A DNA stretch of 64,000 nt from Owenia fusiformis. Lineage: Eukaryota > Annelida > Polychaeta > Sabellida > Oweniidae. The stretch covers positions 16,803,375 through 16,867,374 of the forward strand of contig CAIIXF020000005.1 in NCBI GenBank assembly GCA_903813345.2. The letters are read 5' to 3'. This document shows, piece after piece, positions 1 to 13,100 of this stretch; position 1 is the first letter of the stretch; the number at the start of each line of letters is the position of its first letter. Made by a program: the position numbers and the translations under genes. Under the pieces are notes generated by a model that did not search any database, was not told the origin of the DNA, and saw nothing but the letters and a program-made list of their open reading frames with translations.

Positions 1-1196
1 ACCTAATTTTCACCAAAAATGCAACCTTTTATTATTATATTGTTGAATGCATAAATAGCATGTGCTTTGAGACATGTTCAATTTCCTAAAAGGAAAAGTT
101 GATTGCTCCAGGGACTTTAATGATACTGAATTAGGATGACCAAAATGAACTGAAACCAATGGATAGCATGAGATTTTTCAATGGGGAAATAACATGGGGA
201 ACACTTATCTTAAAGCAATTAAGTTTTTATTTCAAGAACTATTTGATACATCAAAATAAAGTATAGTAATGCATTAAACATTGTAAAAAATCATTGCATT
301 TTTGGTGAAAATGGGGTCAACATCTTTGAAAAAGTGTGTTGATTGGTTGATTACTAGTTAAATATCTCCAAATTTGTTTGACTTTATTATTACTGTATAT
401 AATTTTCTCTGAGATAATGAATTGATCTAAAAGATAAACCTGTCTTCATTGTCAGAAAATAGTCATAATCCAAGATATAACCTTCTGAAATTGTTTGCGA
501 TAACCTACGTGCTCCTTTGTCAAATCCGAGAAAGTACCCTCTTGTCCACATAGACCTTCCCTACAGTATGGATTTGCTTTCAGCATTCCGATTTGAAGTA
601 AGATTTTGATCAGGAAGAGACTGCATTGTTCAAGATGCCAGTTTCTAACTCCATGGATGATGCAGTCAAAATTGTTTGCTTTTGAGATACTCAGTTATCT
701 GTGTCCATAGTCTGAATTTTTGAACAATGCAATGTGTGTTAAATGAAAATTTACTGTGCTTTAAGATTCAGGAAAACTTTTTTGAGCATTGGTTGTAAGG
801 ATTTTGCATTGGTCAGAGTTTCTGTTTGAATAAAGAACACGTAAACACAAGATGTGATTCTTGTAAATTAAAATATATATTCAGTTGTTGATGTTCAGAA
901 TTATATTCCACAACACACTATTTAGATGAAAATATTCCTCTTAGTTCGTAATATGCATATAGGTGATAAATCAAATAAATACTGCATGTCTTTGGGAATG
1001 TGTATTTTACACTGAAACATGATATGTAGTTTACTATTAACAATGACATGAATATTCAGTGTAGCTTCAGGTATCAGTGTCCAAACTCAGTATGAAGAGG
1101 AAAATATTCTGAATAAATTGCGGGTATGTATTAATGCATGTATATCTGCTTTAACAGTCCATGACCTAGATTTGACATAGTCCATTTATGCATCCT
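1..1196. other. NAGK 3' flank / probable 3' UTR
   Basis: No coding exon, RNA gene or repeat that I recognise. The part from about 383 to 1196 may be NAGK 3' UTR. Confidence 0.5.
383..388 (-). terminator. Possible NAGK polyadenylation signal
   Basis: On the minus strand this is the first AATAAA after the NAGK stop, about 810 nt downstream. It would give a plausible 3' UTR, but AATAAA is common by chance in DNA this AT-rich. Confidence 0.3.
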
Positions 1197-4100
1197 TCAG
1201 AATTTATGATGGAATAATACTTCAGCATTAGCTGCATAGTTCATGGGTAGCTTGATACCCGCCTGCTTTGCACCAATTGCTGCAGCACCAAATGCTCCAT
1301 TCACATTCAATTTCATCAGAGTGAATTCTGGGACGAGGACTCCATTGTCACTTTGAGGTCTTAATCCTTCAAGAAATCCTGAAAATGAAACAGTTGTATC
1401 TTTAGCAGTTGAAATTGTAAGATTTAATACATAAATGTATACTGTTCTCATTCAGCTTTGAAGTTTGATCTAAAAGAAACAAAAAAGAAACCGCTATAAA
1501 ATACAAATGGAAAATAGCATATACAGTAAAACATGCAACGCTCTCCGGACTGGACAAAACTGTTCCATGTCGACAGGTGTTCCATATAGAGAGGGTCCAT
1601 GGGCCTACTCAAAATGCTGAATAAGCAAATATTTATTATTAGGAGCATTTTATCCTGAGATAACTAAAACAATAAAGACATGAGATCGAATTAAGTTTAT
1701 TTACATGTTGATATAAAATATTGGCCTCTGTTGATGTCTAGATGATGAAATACTGATGTGATACATAGAAATATGTTGGTAAGAACTGAAATTCAAGTTT
1801 GATACACCCCATTTTATAGCATTTATAATCTGCTAGTTTGGATCATCAAAAAATTAGAGATTTGGCTAAACGTGACACAAATACATTTCTATTACCTCCA
1901 AAAAACAATTGTATCAATCCCTAAATTATCTCAACTTTTCAGTTGCCATGATGGTTGCAGTCAAGCTTTGTTGGAAGAAAGCATTAGTGTCATGGCAATT
2001 AATATTAACAAACAGATTATAATATCAAGGTTATTATCAGAGTGTGGGATGTTCCATCCTGTTAACAATTGGCTTATCCTAATCTCATTCATATTAATCC
2101 AAGCCATTTAGAATCAGATATTGGCTTAATCCATTCACTCTGTAAAACAATAGAATGTACAGTGTAACCAAAGTGAAAAAATGAATTTACAATTGTTCCC
2201 AGTTGACAGGTATTCCTTATAGAAGGTCTATTAACATCTTAGTCAAATCGAAAAATATTTGGTTCGTTTGCAAACTGTTCAATGTAGAAGTTGTTCCATA
2301 AAGAAAAGTGTCCCATCGAACTGGTTTTACTGTATATTATATGTGTCTGTTCCTACATATATATTTTCGAAATAACTTAATTATTGTGTTGCAAGTCTTA
2401 CCTTCTTTTAGAAGGTCCCAACTCTTCCAGACTGACCCCACACTGACTACATGTAAGCCTCCCTCCATCGCCAGCAGACTCTACAACATAATGTGCCAGG
2501 TGTATAATACTGTATGTAAAATAGTTGCACAACATATTGTTTATCGGATTTGTGCATTGCAATATGAAAAAAAAGATGTTTATATATAATACAGATACAA
2601 TATAATGTATATGCACATGTATATGACAGTTGCATTATATTCAATATCTTTATTTGGCTGAAACTGCTAAATACCATATTTCGCCTGATTTATGACTCAA
2701 TCGATATTATTTTTATTAATGATGCCGTAATTAAAATGAAGCACAGTAAATCAAACCTTATCGATCTTTGGTGCTACTGCTAGTATATGATGAGCTAATA
2801 CTCTGCCAGCCTCCTTAAATATATGTAAACATAAAGGATCTTGGTGTTCAACTGCCTCTGGAACACAAAAATTTAATTTAAATGTAATCAATTTTCAAGA
2901 GTCAAGTAGGAAATCAGGGTATCCTTTGAGATTTTTTCATTAAGAAATGAGAGAAGGAGGGTTGATTTCAGTTTGATTTAGTTCATTGCAATATTTTGTA
3001 ATGCAACTGAACTTGAATGGTTAGATTTCTCCCTTTGAATTAATATTCATTTCTAAGTAACTGTGTTTAATTCAAATCAAACTAGAAAAAAAGGCAACAA
3101 CAAGGCATAGCAAATCATCTTACACATCAGACCAATTTTGCAGTTGTCATTACTCAAGGTAATGTTGCTTACATCATGTATGTACTAACATATACAGAAA
3201 AATGTTGACCCTTGACCTTGAAAACGTTACTTTTTTATACCTCAGTAGGTTTTTTCTAATTAAGGTGACCTAAATATGAATAAAACTCAATTTGAAAAAT
3301 TAACTTTTGTACCTTTCTAAGGTCATTGATTGTCAATCAAAGGTCAAATCTCAAAGCTAAAGTCAGATTTGAACTTCTGAGAACTTGTAGATGATTTTGA
3401 AAAAAGTGGTCAATTTGAAGCAAGTTGAAAAATAAATTTTTTGACCTTCAATATCTCAAAATCCAGGAAAAATTTGTCTAGATGTCAAAAGGCTCACCAA
3501 AAGAATACTAATATCTATCTGTGTGCAAAAATATTGAAGTGTATTGTCAGACATTGAAAAACTTTCAGGTCCATGAGAACACTAGTTCTTGAATTATTGC
3601 AAATGGTTACAAAATGTAACGAGTCCACTTATTTGTAGCCATGGTAACAGATTTTCATTTTCTTAAAATTAACTTTAATTAAAAGATTAAAATGAAAAGA
3701 CCCTTGGTCTCCTAATATTTAATTCCCTGATATGGGGAATCAAAGTTTTTTCTAGATTTTTTTTGTTTGACTATTTATTAAGCACACTTATATCATAATC
3801 AATTTAAATCAAAAATACTTTTAGGCCTCCAGGTAAACAACTACCTTAGATAAAAATTTCACTGGGCCTATTAATAAAATAAACATGGTTTGTAAAACTT
3901 ATTTTTATTCATTGATTGCTGCATCGTGTTCAAGACTTTTACCTCCTGCTGATTGCAACAATTATATTACATTTAGAAATATCAGACAGTTGGCAATAGA
4001 AGGAAACAGCGAACACAGGTTCTGGAAATACATATGACACATGTTTTGCTTCGTTCTGCCTTCACCCAATAATTAGAGACATGTACATTCACACGTACAC

Positions 4101-7100
4101 ACATACCTTTTGCTAAAAGTGCACACATGTTGGCAAAATATGCTTTTTCAAACTTGGAGTATAAGAAGTCTAACAGTTCAGCTTTTTCTTTTATCTGGAA
4201 AACATGAGATAAGATGAAATTAATGATAAATAAGTTAAAGCAGATATGAAATGGTATTTTTGACCTAAAGGAATCAATATAATTTTTTGATAAATGTATT
4301 CGGACATGTTTTCTCATCAGTATTGTGAAAATTATTTTACTCTAATGATCGTTATAGCTGCTTAATAAGCAATATTCAAATAGGTTGTGACCTTATTGGC
4401 CCCCACGTGATCTCTCACTGGTCCCCACTGGCCCGTTTTGGTCCATTAAATCATGACGTCATAAAACCAAGATGTTTTGTTATTTGTTTACACAACAATC
4501 ATATGGTTGCCGTGACGTCGTGATTACCAAGGAACCAATAAATTAAAACTATATATGATGTATGACGTTACTAATCACGTGGGGGCCAATCTGATTGATC
4601 AGTTATTTTTATTACGTTATTTATGACCATTGATAATTATATAACATTTATTTTATAATGGCTATCGCAAGAACTCTACATTGGGCTTACAATGAAGAAA
4701 ACTGCATTTTTGTCGCTGCAAGTTAGGAAAACCTATTTCAGTTGTCCTTTAAGTGTGAGAAAAGTTCAGCCAAATTGGAAGTATTTCGATATTCAATTAG
4801 GGTCAACCCATTGATTGAATGTATATTAAAGGCCCACTTTGCATATTTCCAATGTTTTGGGGTAAAATAAAGATTTACATTTGAATTTTATAGAATGTCC
4901 AATGCATTGATAAGAACCTTATCTTTCATTTGACACCAACAACAGCTCAAACAGACCACATAATTAATCAAAAAATATTTTCGATCTGTCAAGCTTTATA
5001 TATCAAGTTTTTATCAATGTCATTGAAAGTTGGCGATATAGTTTGTATTATGTGATAAATTCATTTTTATAGAAGTGTTGCCATCTTTTAAATCAGAAGT
5101 AATTTAAAACAAACACTTTGTTTAGCATGTACGTACACTACTAATAATCTCTGAACTTCAAATGCTTTTTTTCTATGTGAATTATTTTTTTCTTGGTTCA
5201 ATATTAAAGCTAATCAAACTTTGTTTCTTATTTGAGCGAGTGTGTGAGTAACATGTTTCAATGATTAATTATTTCTTTTTTCTTCTAAATTAAGTATAGT
5301 GGGCCTTTAAGTATACGAATAAATCTTCTTTTAAATATGACACTTTATCAAATAATGTTATTTCAGAAAAAGATAAGCCATATACAGGCTGTTAAATAAT
5401 TGCAGTCTCCCATGTTTATAATAATTTATTTCATATATCTTATAGATACAAAAGTTCATATGATGAAGTAGATTTCAACAATCAATCCTAGACAGGATAT
5501 GTTATATATCATATGACAGCTTTGTTGGAATCTGTTCCTTTTGAAACAATTACTTTTTGTTAATAGTAATTTACTAATTTATGCAATCAATAAATACTGG
5601 AAAAAATGGCTGTCCAAAGGCTGAAGAACTTTTAACCCTCTTACATGTGTATACTTGGAGAAAATATGACAAGTGGTTTTCCTGGTATCAGAATGAAAAA
5701 AATGCAGCATACCGCCAAAATCATGTTTATGATAACACCACCATCATGATGACTGTATCCCACCAGTGGTATAATAAAAATAAGGCAGTTGTTGTGGCTA
5801 TACATATATTGCAATTGTGTTTTAATATAACGAGTGATCTGATGTCAAAGGTCATTCACAAGAATTTACCTCTTCAAATTTCTATGGAAAATATTTTCCC
5901 CATTAGACTTGATCAAAAGTGCACCCTATCAATGACAGAACTATCTTATCAACTTTATGTCCAACAACACTGTATAAAGTTATGGGATCCTTATTCCAGA
6001 CACCTTCCCCTTTCAAATGACATATTCTCCAGACTTTGTTTGCTTACTATTAGTTAGAAGTGGTATCTAGGTTTTTAGAAAGTAAAGTAGAAACTAAAGA
6101 GTACACTTACTGTTGAAGAGGAGACTCATGAAAGGTAACAATTGTGGTTAAAACAAGGCAGGTCATTTTGGAATAATGTACTGATTGGTGAATGGAGTTA
6201 TAGTAAAGATGACTGTTCATCATTAACTTTCTATGATATCACATTAGTTTTCTGTCAGAGAAACCTGAGAAATGTAATGACATTTATACAAGGATATGGC
6301 AACTTCTATTTGTATCATATAAGTGAGCAAAGAGAACAGTGTTTGCATAGTCAAAATATACCAAAAATATATCATTGGCATGTTTGTAGAATCATATTGA
6401 GAGTTGTTGAAGCATAAATTAACCATTAAAGTATAAGACACACAAAACTTTAAGTTTTGATTATATTTATTCATTCTGTTTACGCATTTACTGATACAAC
6501 ATTTACAGAGTATTTTGAACAGATAAATAAGGACACCGTTAAAAGAAGAACTCACTTGGAACCATCATACTACAAAAAGGATAATGAATACTCATAAATA
6601 GAAAAAAGGAAATGCAAGATTTTTAAATATAATGCGGAGATAAATGTACTTTTTAGTGAAAATGATACATATCAAGGTACATATGACGACGAAAAACAAG
6701 AAATAAACAAACTTGAACAAATCGACTTAAAACATACATCAGATTTAGAAGTTTTAGATTTAAAATAAACACATTGGATAATTTACGCCCAGAATATTTT
6801 AAAAACTAAAATCACGATGAGTACACAGTCACAGGAGATGCAAGAATGTAATATGAAAGCTATTATAGTAAGAGAACTTGGAAAGCCAGAGGCACTTAAA
6901 TTGGAAAGAACAGAGGTACCAAAGCTAGGTGAAAAACAGGTAAATATCAAAGCAAGAGATATAAGTTCCAAAAACCTAGGAAAAACTTTTGTAGAAGCAA
7001 AAACAGAAAATGCAAGTATGTTTAGTAGCGCTTGTACTTTATTGGCAATAAAATATTAATTTACTCAAGTAAAAGATATTCATAAAGGACACTTGTAACC

Positions 7101-10100
7101 CTATAACACCAATGATTTTTTCATAAATGTTTTATTTACGACTCAATAAAACTGTCATGAATTCAATCATCTAATGGTGACAAACAATACACAAATGTAC
7201 ATGATGGTATTTACATTTACAATTAACAATTCTTAGTAGAGCCATAGGTCATTCACATGACGATTTGTTTCATTTACATGTAGATTTTTGTATTTTTGTG
7301 ACATGACATGAATTTATGATGTGACCTACTCACCTAAGACTTATTTTGTGTCACTAACATTTGAACAGTTTAACCCTCCAATAAGGCTGATTATTGTGCC
7401 TCATTGTTTATTTATTGTGAACTTATAATAGTTTATATGTATACATCCACATTAAAGGCCATTGCAGTTTCAAAATATTTAAATCTAAATATAATTTGTC
7501 ATGATTTATAAAATTATTGAAGACATATATTTTATATATGGCTTTTAAACATAATATAATGCTAATTGGTATTTGCCTTACTGAAATAAACTGATAGATG
7601 GATGAAATAAATGGAGACAGCGGCTCCAATATGGGATAAGCTACATGTAACATTATAGAAATTTCTTTATGTATTACAGGTTCTAGTTAAGATACACAGT
7701 GTCTGCATAACACCTATAGAGCTACATGTACATGTAACATTATAGAAATTTCTTTATGTATTACAGGTTCTAGTTAAGATACACAGTGTCTGCATAACAC
7801 CTATAGAGCTACATGTAACATTATAGAAATTTCTTTATGTATTACAGGTTCTAGTTAAGATACACAGTGTCTGCATAACACCTATAGAGCTACATGTAAC
7901 ATTATAGAAATTTCTTTATGTATTACAGGTTCTAGTTAAGATACACAGTGTCTGCATAACACCTATAGAGCTACATGTAACATTATAGAAATTTCTTTAT
8001 GTATTACAGGTACTAGTTAAGATACACAGTGTCTGCATAACACCTATAGATATCTACCTGTGCAAGGGGACCCACTGTGTTACTCCCACTCTACCATTCA
8101 CTCCAGGGAGGGATGGCGCGGGTATTGTAGCTCAAGTGGGTGACAGTACTTCTAGAATTAAGGTATGAATCTCATTTCACTAAAACCACAGATGACAGAT
8201 GACACATTTATGAAACCATACCATATTCTTGATACTTGTCAGACAATGAAATGCTCTTAGGAAATATATATTGTCAATTTATCTTCTATTTACACAACTA
8301 GCGAATACAGTATAATCATTTGTTATTTTTACTCAGAGGGGTGACAGAGTATATTTCACACGCAGTATTACTGGATGTTATGCACAGTATGCTCTGGTCA
8401 ACATAAAGTATGTGTTTCCCCTCAGCGTGAAGCTCAGCTACAGTCAAGGGGCCTGTCTTGCATCAACCTACTTTACGGCATACAGGGCCCTAATTTTAAA
8501 GTAAGTCAAATGCATTTGTAACTAAACATTTGTATAAGTCAAATGCATTTGTAACTTAACCTTTCTATAAGTCAAATTCTATAAGTCAAATACATTTGTC
8601 ACTAAACATTTCTATATGTCAAATACCTTTGTCACTAAACTTTTCTATCAGTCAAATACTTTTGTCACTAAACTTTTCTATCAGTCAAATATCTTTGTCA
8701 CTAAACTTTTCTATCAGTCAAATACCTTTGTCACTAAACAATTCTATGAGTCAAATATCTTTGTCACTAAACATTTCTATGAGTCAAATATCTTTGTCAC
8801 TAAACATTTCTATGAGTCAAATATCTTTGTCACTAAACATTTCTTTAAGTCAAATATCTTTGTCAGCTAAACATTTCTATGAGTCAAATATCTTTGTCAC
8901 TAAACATTTCTTTAAGTCAAATATATTTGTCAAATATCTTTGTCACTAAACATTTCTTTAAGTCAAATATCTTTGTCACTAAACATTTCTATAAATCTTT
9001 GTCAGTTTGTGAGTCAAATACTTTTGTCAGTTTTTCAGGAGTTAAGAATTGAAATATAATTTATTACTGTGCTTGAATATTTTTACATAAACCATTTATG
9101 ATAAGATTAAGTGTCATGTTACTTTTACTATACATGTATTTTGCAGAGGTAAAGCCAAGGCACATGAAGCTGTTCTAGTGCATGGGACCAGTGGAGGGGT
9201 AATCACTAATTCCTAATTCACTGAAAAATAGATACACTTCCTAATTATAAGCTTCTTTGTTTACCCAGTTTTTAACACAGTAAAACCTGTGAACAAGACT
9301 CTGTTCTTTGTTCCTTGTGAACAGGCATTCATTTCGAGAGGGTCTATTTACATGTAAACCAATGGAAAAATATTTAGTTCTTTTGAAAACTGTTCTTTGT
9401 GAACAGGTATTCTTTACAGAAAGGTGTTCAACCAGACAGGTTTCACTGTATGTCAACAATTTTGTTTGTCAACAGACCTTGAATAAAGAGAATGAATATG
9501 CAAAATATATCATATAATTGCCGTTAATGTCATTAGACTTTGGCAATTGTTTAAGTCTGTATATCTGTATTTTATGGAATATAATAAAGATGATTATTAA
9601 AAAAAAAAAAAATATGCAAATAGTGGGTAAAGCGTATCACAATAATCAAACTTTGATTTTCAACACAGATTGGTATTGCTAGCTGTCAGATAGCCAGAGC
9701 ACGCTACATGAATGTATATGGTATTGCTAAAACAACGGAGGGCAGGGCACTTATGAAAGAGAATGGTGCACAGATGGTACTCAGTGATGACGATCCAAGA
9801 TATCCTGAAAAAATAATGGTATTATATCCATATTTAGTTTTACCAAAGGTCTTACAAGAACTCAAAAATTTAAGTTGGACATTTTGTATCCAAGTACATT
9901 GGTATCAGACATATTTTGATGGCCACTGTATTGGATTATAAATGAGGAAATGTTCTCCAGAAAGAGAGTTTGATGGTTAATGAAGCCCCCCCCCCTCCCC
10001 CTATCATGTTAAAATACAAAGTTATCATAATTCTTTTTTGTTCTCTTAACATCTTAAGGAAAGAGTATCTTTCTAGTAAACTAATGATATATGTACTTAG

Positions 10101-13100
10101 GATTGCTCGTGTTTGTAAATAACCGTTGGGTCACTTTGCCTTGATCAGAAAGTAGAAAAGATGATTTTGTCGCCCGAATAGCTTTGTAAGGTGATGCAAC
10201 TGCTCACTTCTGACACATTCCTTCTATGTAATCATTTGGATGTTATTTCATTAAATAAAATGAAAATAGAAATCAACTTGTTCCCAAAACCTCTGCAATA
10301 AAGTTTCTAAAAACTGTAGAGGCATTTGACTTGTATATCTAAGAGAATGGAGTCCTATCAAACATAGGCTAGTATAATACGTAAATAACATTGTGAACTT
10401 TTCAGGAGATAAAAAATCCACTGAAATTTGCTCAGTAAATTTTGTGTATTCTAGAAGAAAAAAATGTCTTTGTACATATAACAAATATTCGACAAACAAA
10501 TATATTTTGGAGAACCATGCATGTACATTGTGATTTCTAAATCACAACAGGTTTCTCGCCCTTAGCTTCGTACATGTAGAGGCATTTTCAAATAACTGTT
10601 TAAATTATAGGAAATCACTGACAATAGAGGGATAGATGTCGCCTTGGAGTCCCATGCAGAAAGTAGTATAGAAGATGACATTCCACTTCTGAAGACATAT
10701 GGAAGATGTGTGGTGATTATGTTTATAAGACTTTAGGTTTGAATTTGTGCAAAAAGTTATTTACATTAAGTTACAGTTTACCAAGTTATGATCATACAAA
10801 GTATTTCTTAACTAGAGCAATTTTAAAGAAATAACCTTAATGCAAAGTTTGTGTGTACTGCCCATCCTGCATCATAAACATAGTAAATGTTTTTGCCAAT
10901 TCACAATATTTTTGTGCATTAATTGTTCTGAGACTGAGGTATCAACAGTGTTTTCTTCAAGTCCTCGGAAAATAATACTCCCTCTTGGGGTCATAACCAC
11001 TACAACTTGTATGTGTTACAATGACTTTAATAAAAAATAAATTGCAAACTGTCAAATTGCCCCTCCGTAAAAAACCCTCATTCAATCCCTTCCAGAAGAT
11101 AACCTCTTTATCTTTCATATCAAGTGGCCCTGGTTTGACCAACCATATAAAAGAGTAAGCTTAGAAGTGATATAATAACTTGTTTCCTTATTTTGTAATT
11201 TCAGTTGATTGGGAGCAGGGGTGACATCTATATTGACCCTAGAGATCTGATTACAAAAGAAATCTCATTGGTTGGTGTGAACAGAGCCAATACAACAGAA
11301 GTAAGTATAGGCTATTGTACCATACCATCTCCCATCTATGTGTTCTAATATTCTATATACTGTAAATTGTATGCTTTAAATAGTTTTACGACTATTTATC
11401 AGTAATTTTCTGAAATCATGTCACAATAATACATGAGATTGGATTATTTGAAAGACCTCTTTGAAAATCTGTGGTTGTATACCTGAATGTTTATGTTTTT
11501 CATGTGGTTGCCATGGTTATGAATAAATCTAAATTCAGGTGTCATGTTTGACTTTTTATTTTCTGTATACTTTATCCAGGCAGATTGGAAGGAGAGTGAG
11601 AGGGCAATTCAGACTGGTATCGAAGAGGGTTGGCTGAGACCACCCATCTCACATACATTTGCCATAGAGGATGCCCCAAAGGCCCACACCCTGGCACAGG
11701 TCTCTGAAGCCTTAGTGACTCTCACTGTGTGTCGGGAAGATGAGCCCCTTGAAAACATCTCTCCTGGTTACCATGGCAACATTAATCCAGCATTCAATCC
11801 GGAAATAACAACTCAAAAGAGTCGAGAAGAGGTTGTTCTACCAGAAACATCTTGCTACATTTGACACAAACTGGGAGTAATGGTTAGACTCCCTCAGTGG
11901 ACAATGTGGGAAGGCGTATAAATAATGCTTAACAATAGACGGCAAAAATATTGGTTACCATGACTTGTAGTGGACAATGTGGGAAAGTTTATGAATACTG
12001 CTTAACAGTAGTTGACACAAATATTGGTTACCATGGCAACATTAACCCAGCATTCAATGCAGAAATAACAACTCAAAAGAGTCGAGAAGAGGTTGTTCTA
12101 CCAGAAACATCTTGCTACATTTGACACAAACTGGCACTATGGTTAGACTCCCTCAGTGGACAATGTGGGAAAGCCTATAAATAATGTTTTCCAACAGTGT
12201 CACAAATATTTCACCCGGAGGAGTGTACACATTTTTTCTTAAGAAAAAAGGAAAGTTGTGTATGCCCACACAAGAGATGCTCAAGTACAGTATATTGCCA
12301 AGTATTGATATTCTGCTGATATAGGAGGATTTAGGAGACAAATACAGGATGGTAAAAATGGAAACCCTGCATTTCCCTTATATCTTTGTCATTTTAAAAC
12401 ATTCCCTGATGTTTCACACATTTGTACATCATTCAATTTCCTACAACCCAACCATATTTCATGACTATCAGATTGATAGTCACAATTTTACTGCACTTTG
12501 AATAACATGCTTCAGGTTTGGCCATCATCGCGCTGAAGGCAAATCTGCACAGGTGTGAATGACCCAAATGCATTCCTCAGCAGGTATGGCCTGAATGACA
12601 CGGATGATCTCACTTTTGAGGTTTGCAATTGTCATGAGGTCATTCTCATACACTCTATTTCTGCCATATCCCAACAGGTAGGGACATTTTGGACGAAGAG
12701 TCCAGGTTTCCCGACAGCGCAATAGTGGCCACTGAGGCACGTTCTTTAAAGTGCTGTAAAATTGTGACTATCAATCTGATGCTCATAAAATAAAGCTGGC
12801 TGGTAGGAAATTGAATGATGTACAGATGCGTAAAATATCAGGGAGTTATTTCTTAAAATGACAAAGATATGAGGAAATTAACATAAGGATTTCCATTTTT
12901 ACCACCCTGTACTATGTATATAATGGAGAAGTTGCAGTATTAACCACAGAAAATGCTCATTTAATGCTTATGAACGGAATCATGTTGATAGAATCAAATT
13001 ACATTTTTTTGTCTAATATTAATAAAATAACTAAAGCTGTAGCTTATTTTTCAGAGGCCCATTGAAGAGGTTATTTGAGGTCAAATCTGGAATATTATAG

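Noticed and set aside
3982-4317. 111-codon minus-strand frame as a separate gene
   Set aside because: Only 4107-4194 is coding, as NAGK exon 7; the rest is flanking intron.
8596-8949. 117-codon frame of 11-residue repeats rich in Ser, Leu and Ile
   Set aside because: It is the 33-bp minisatellite in an oxidoreductase intron, with no start context or splice support.
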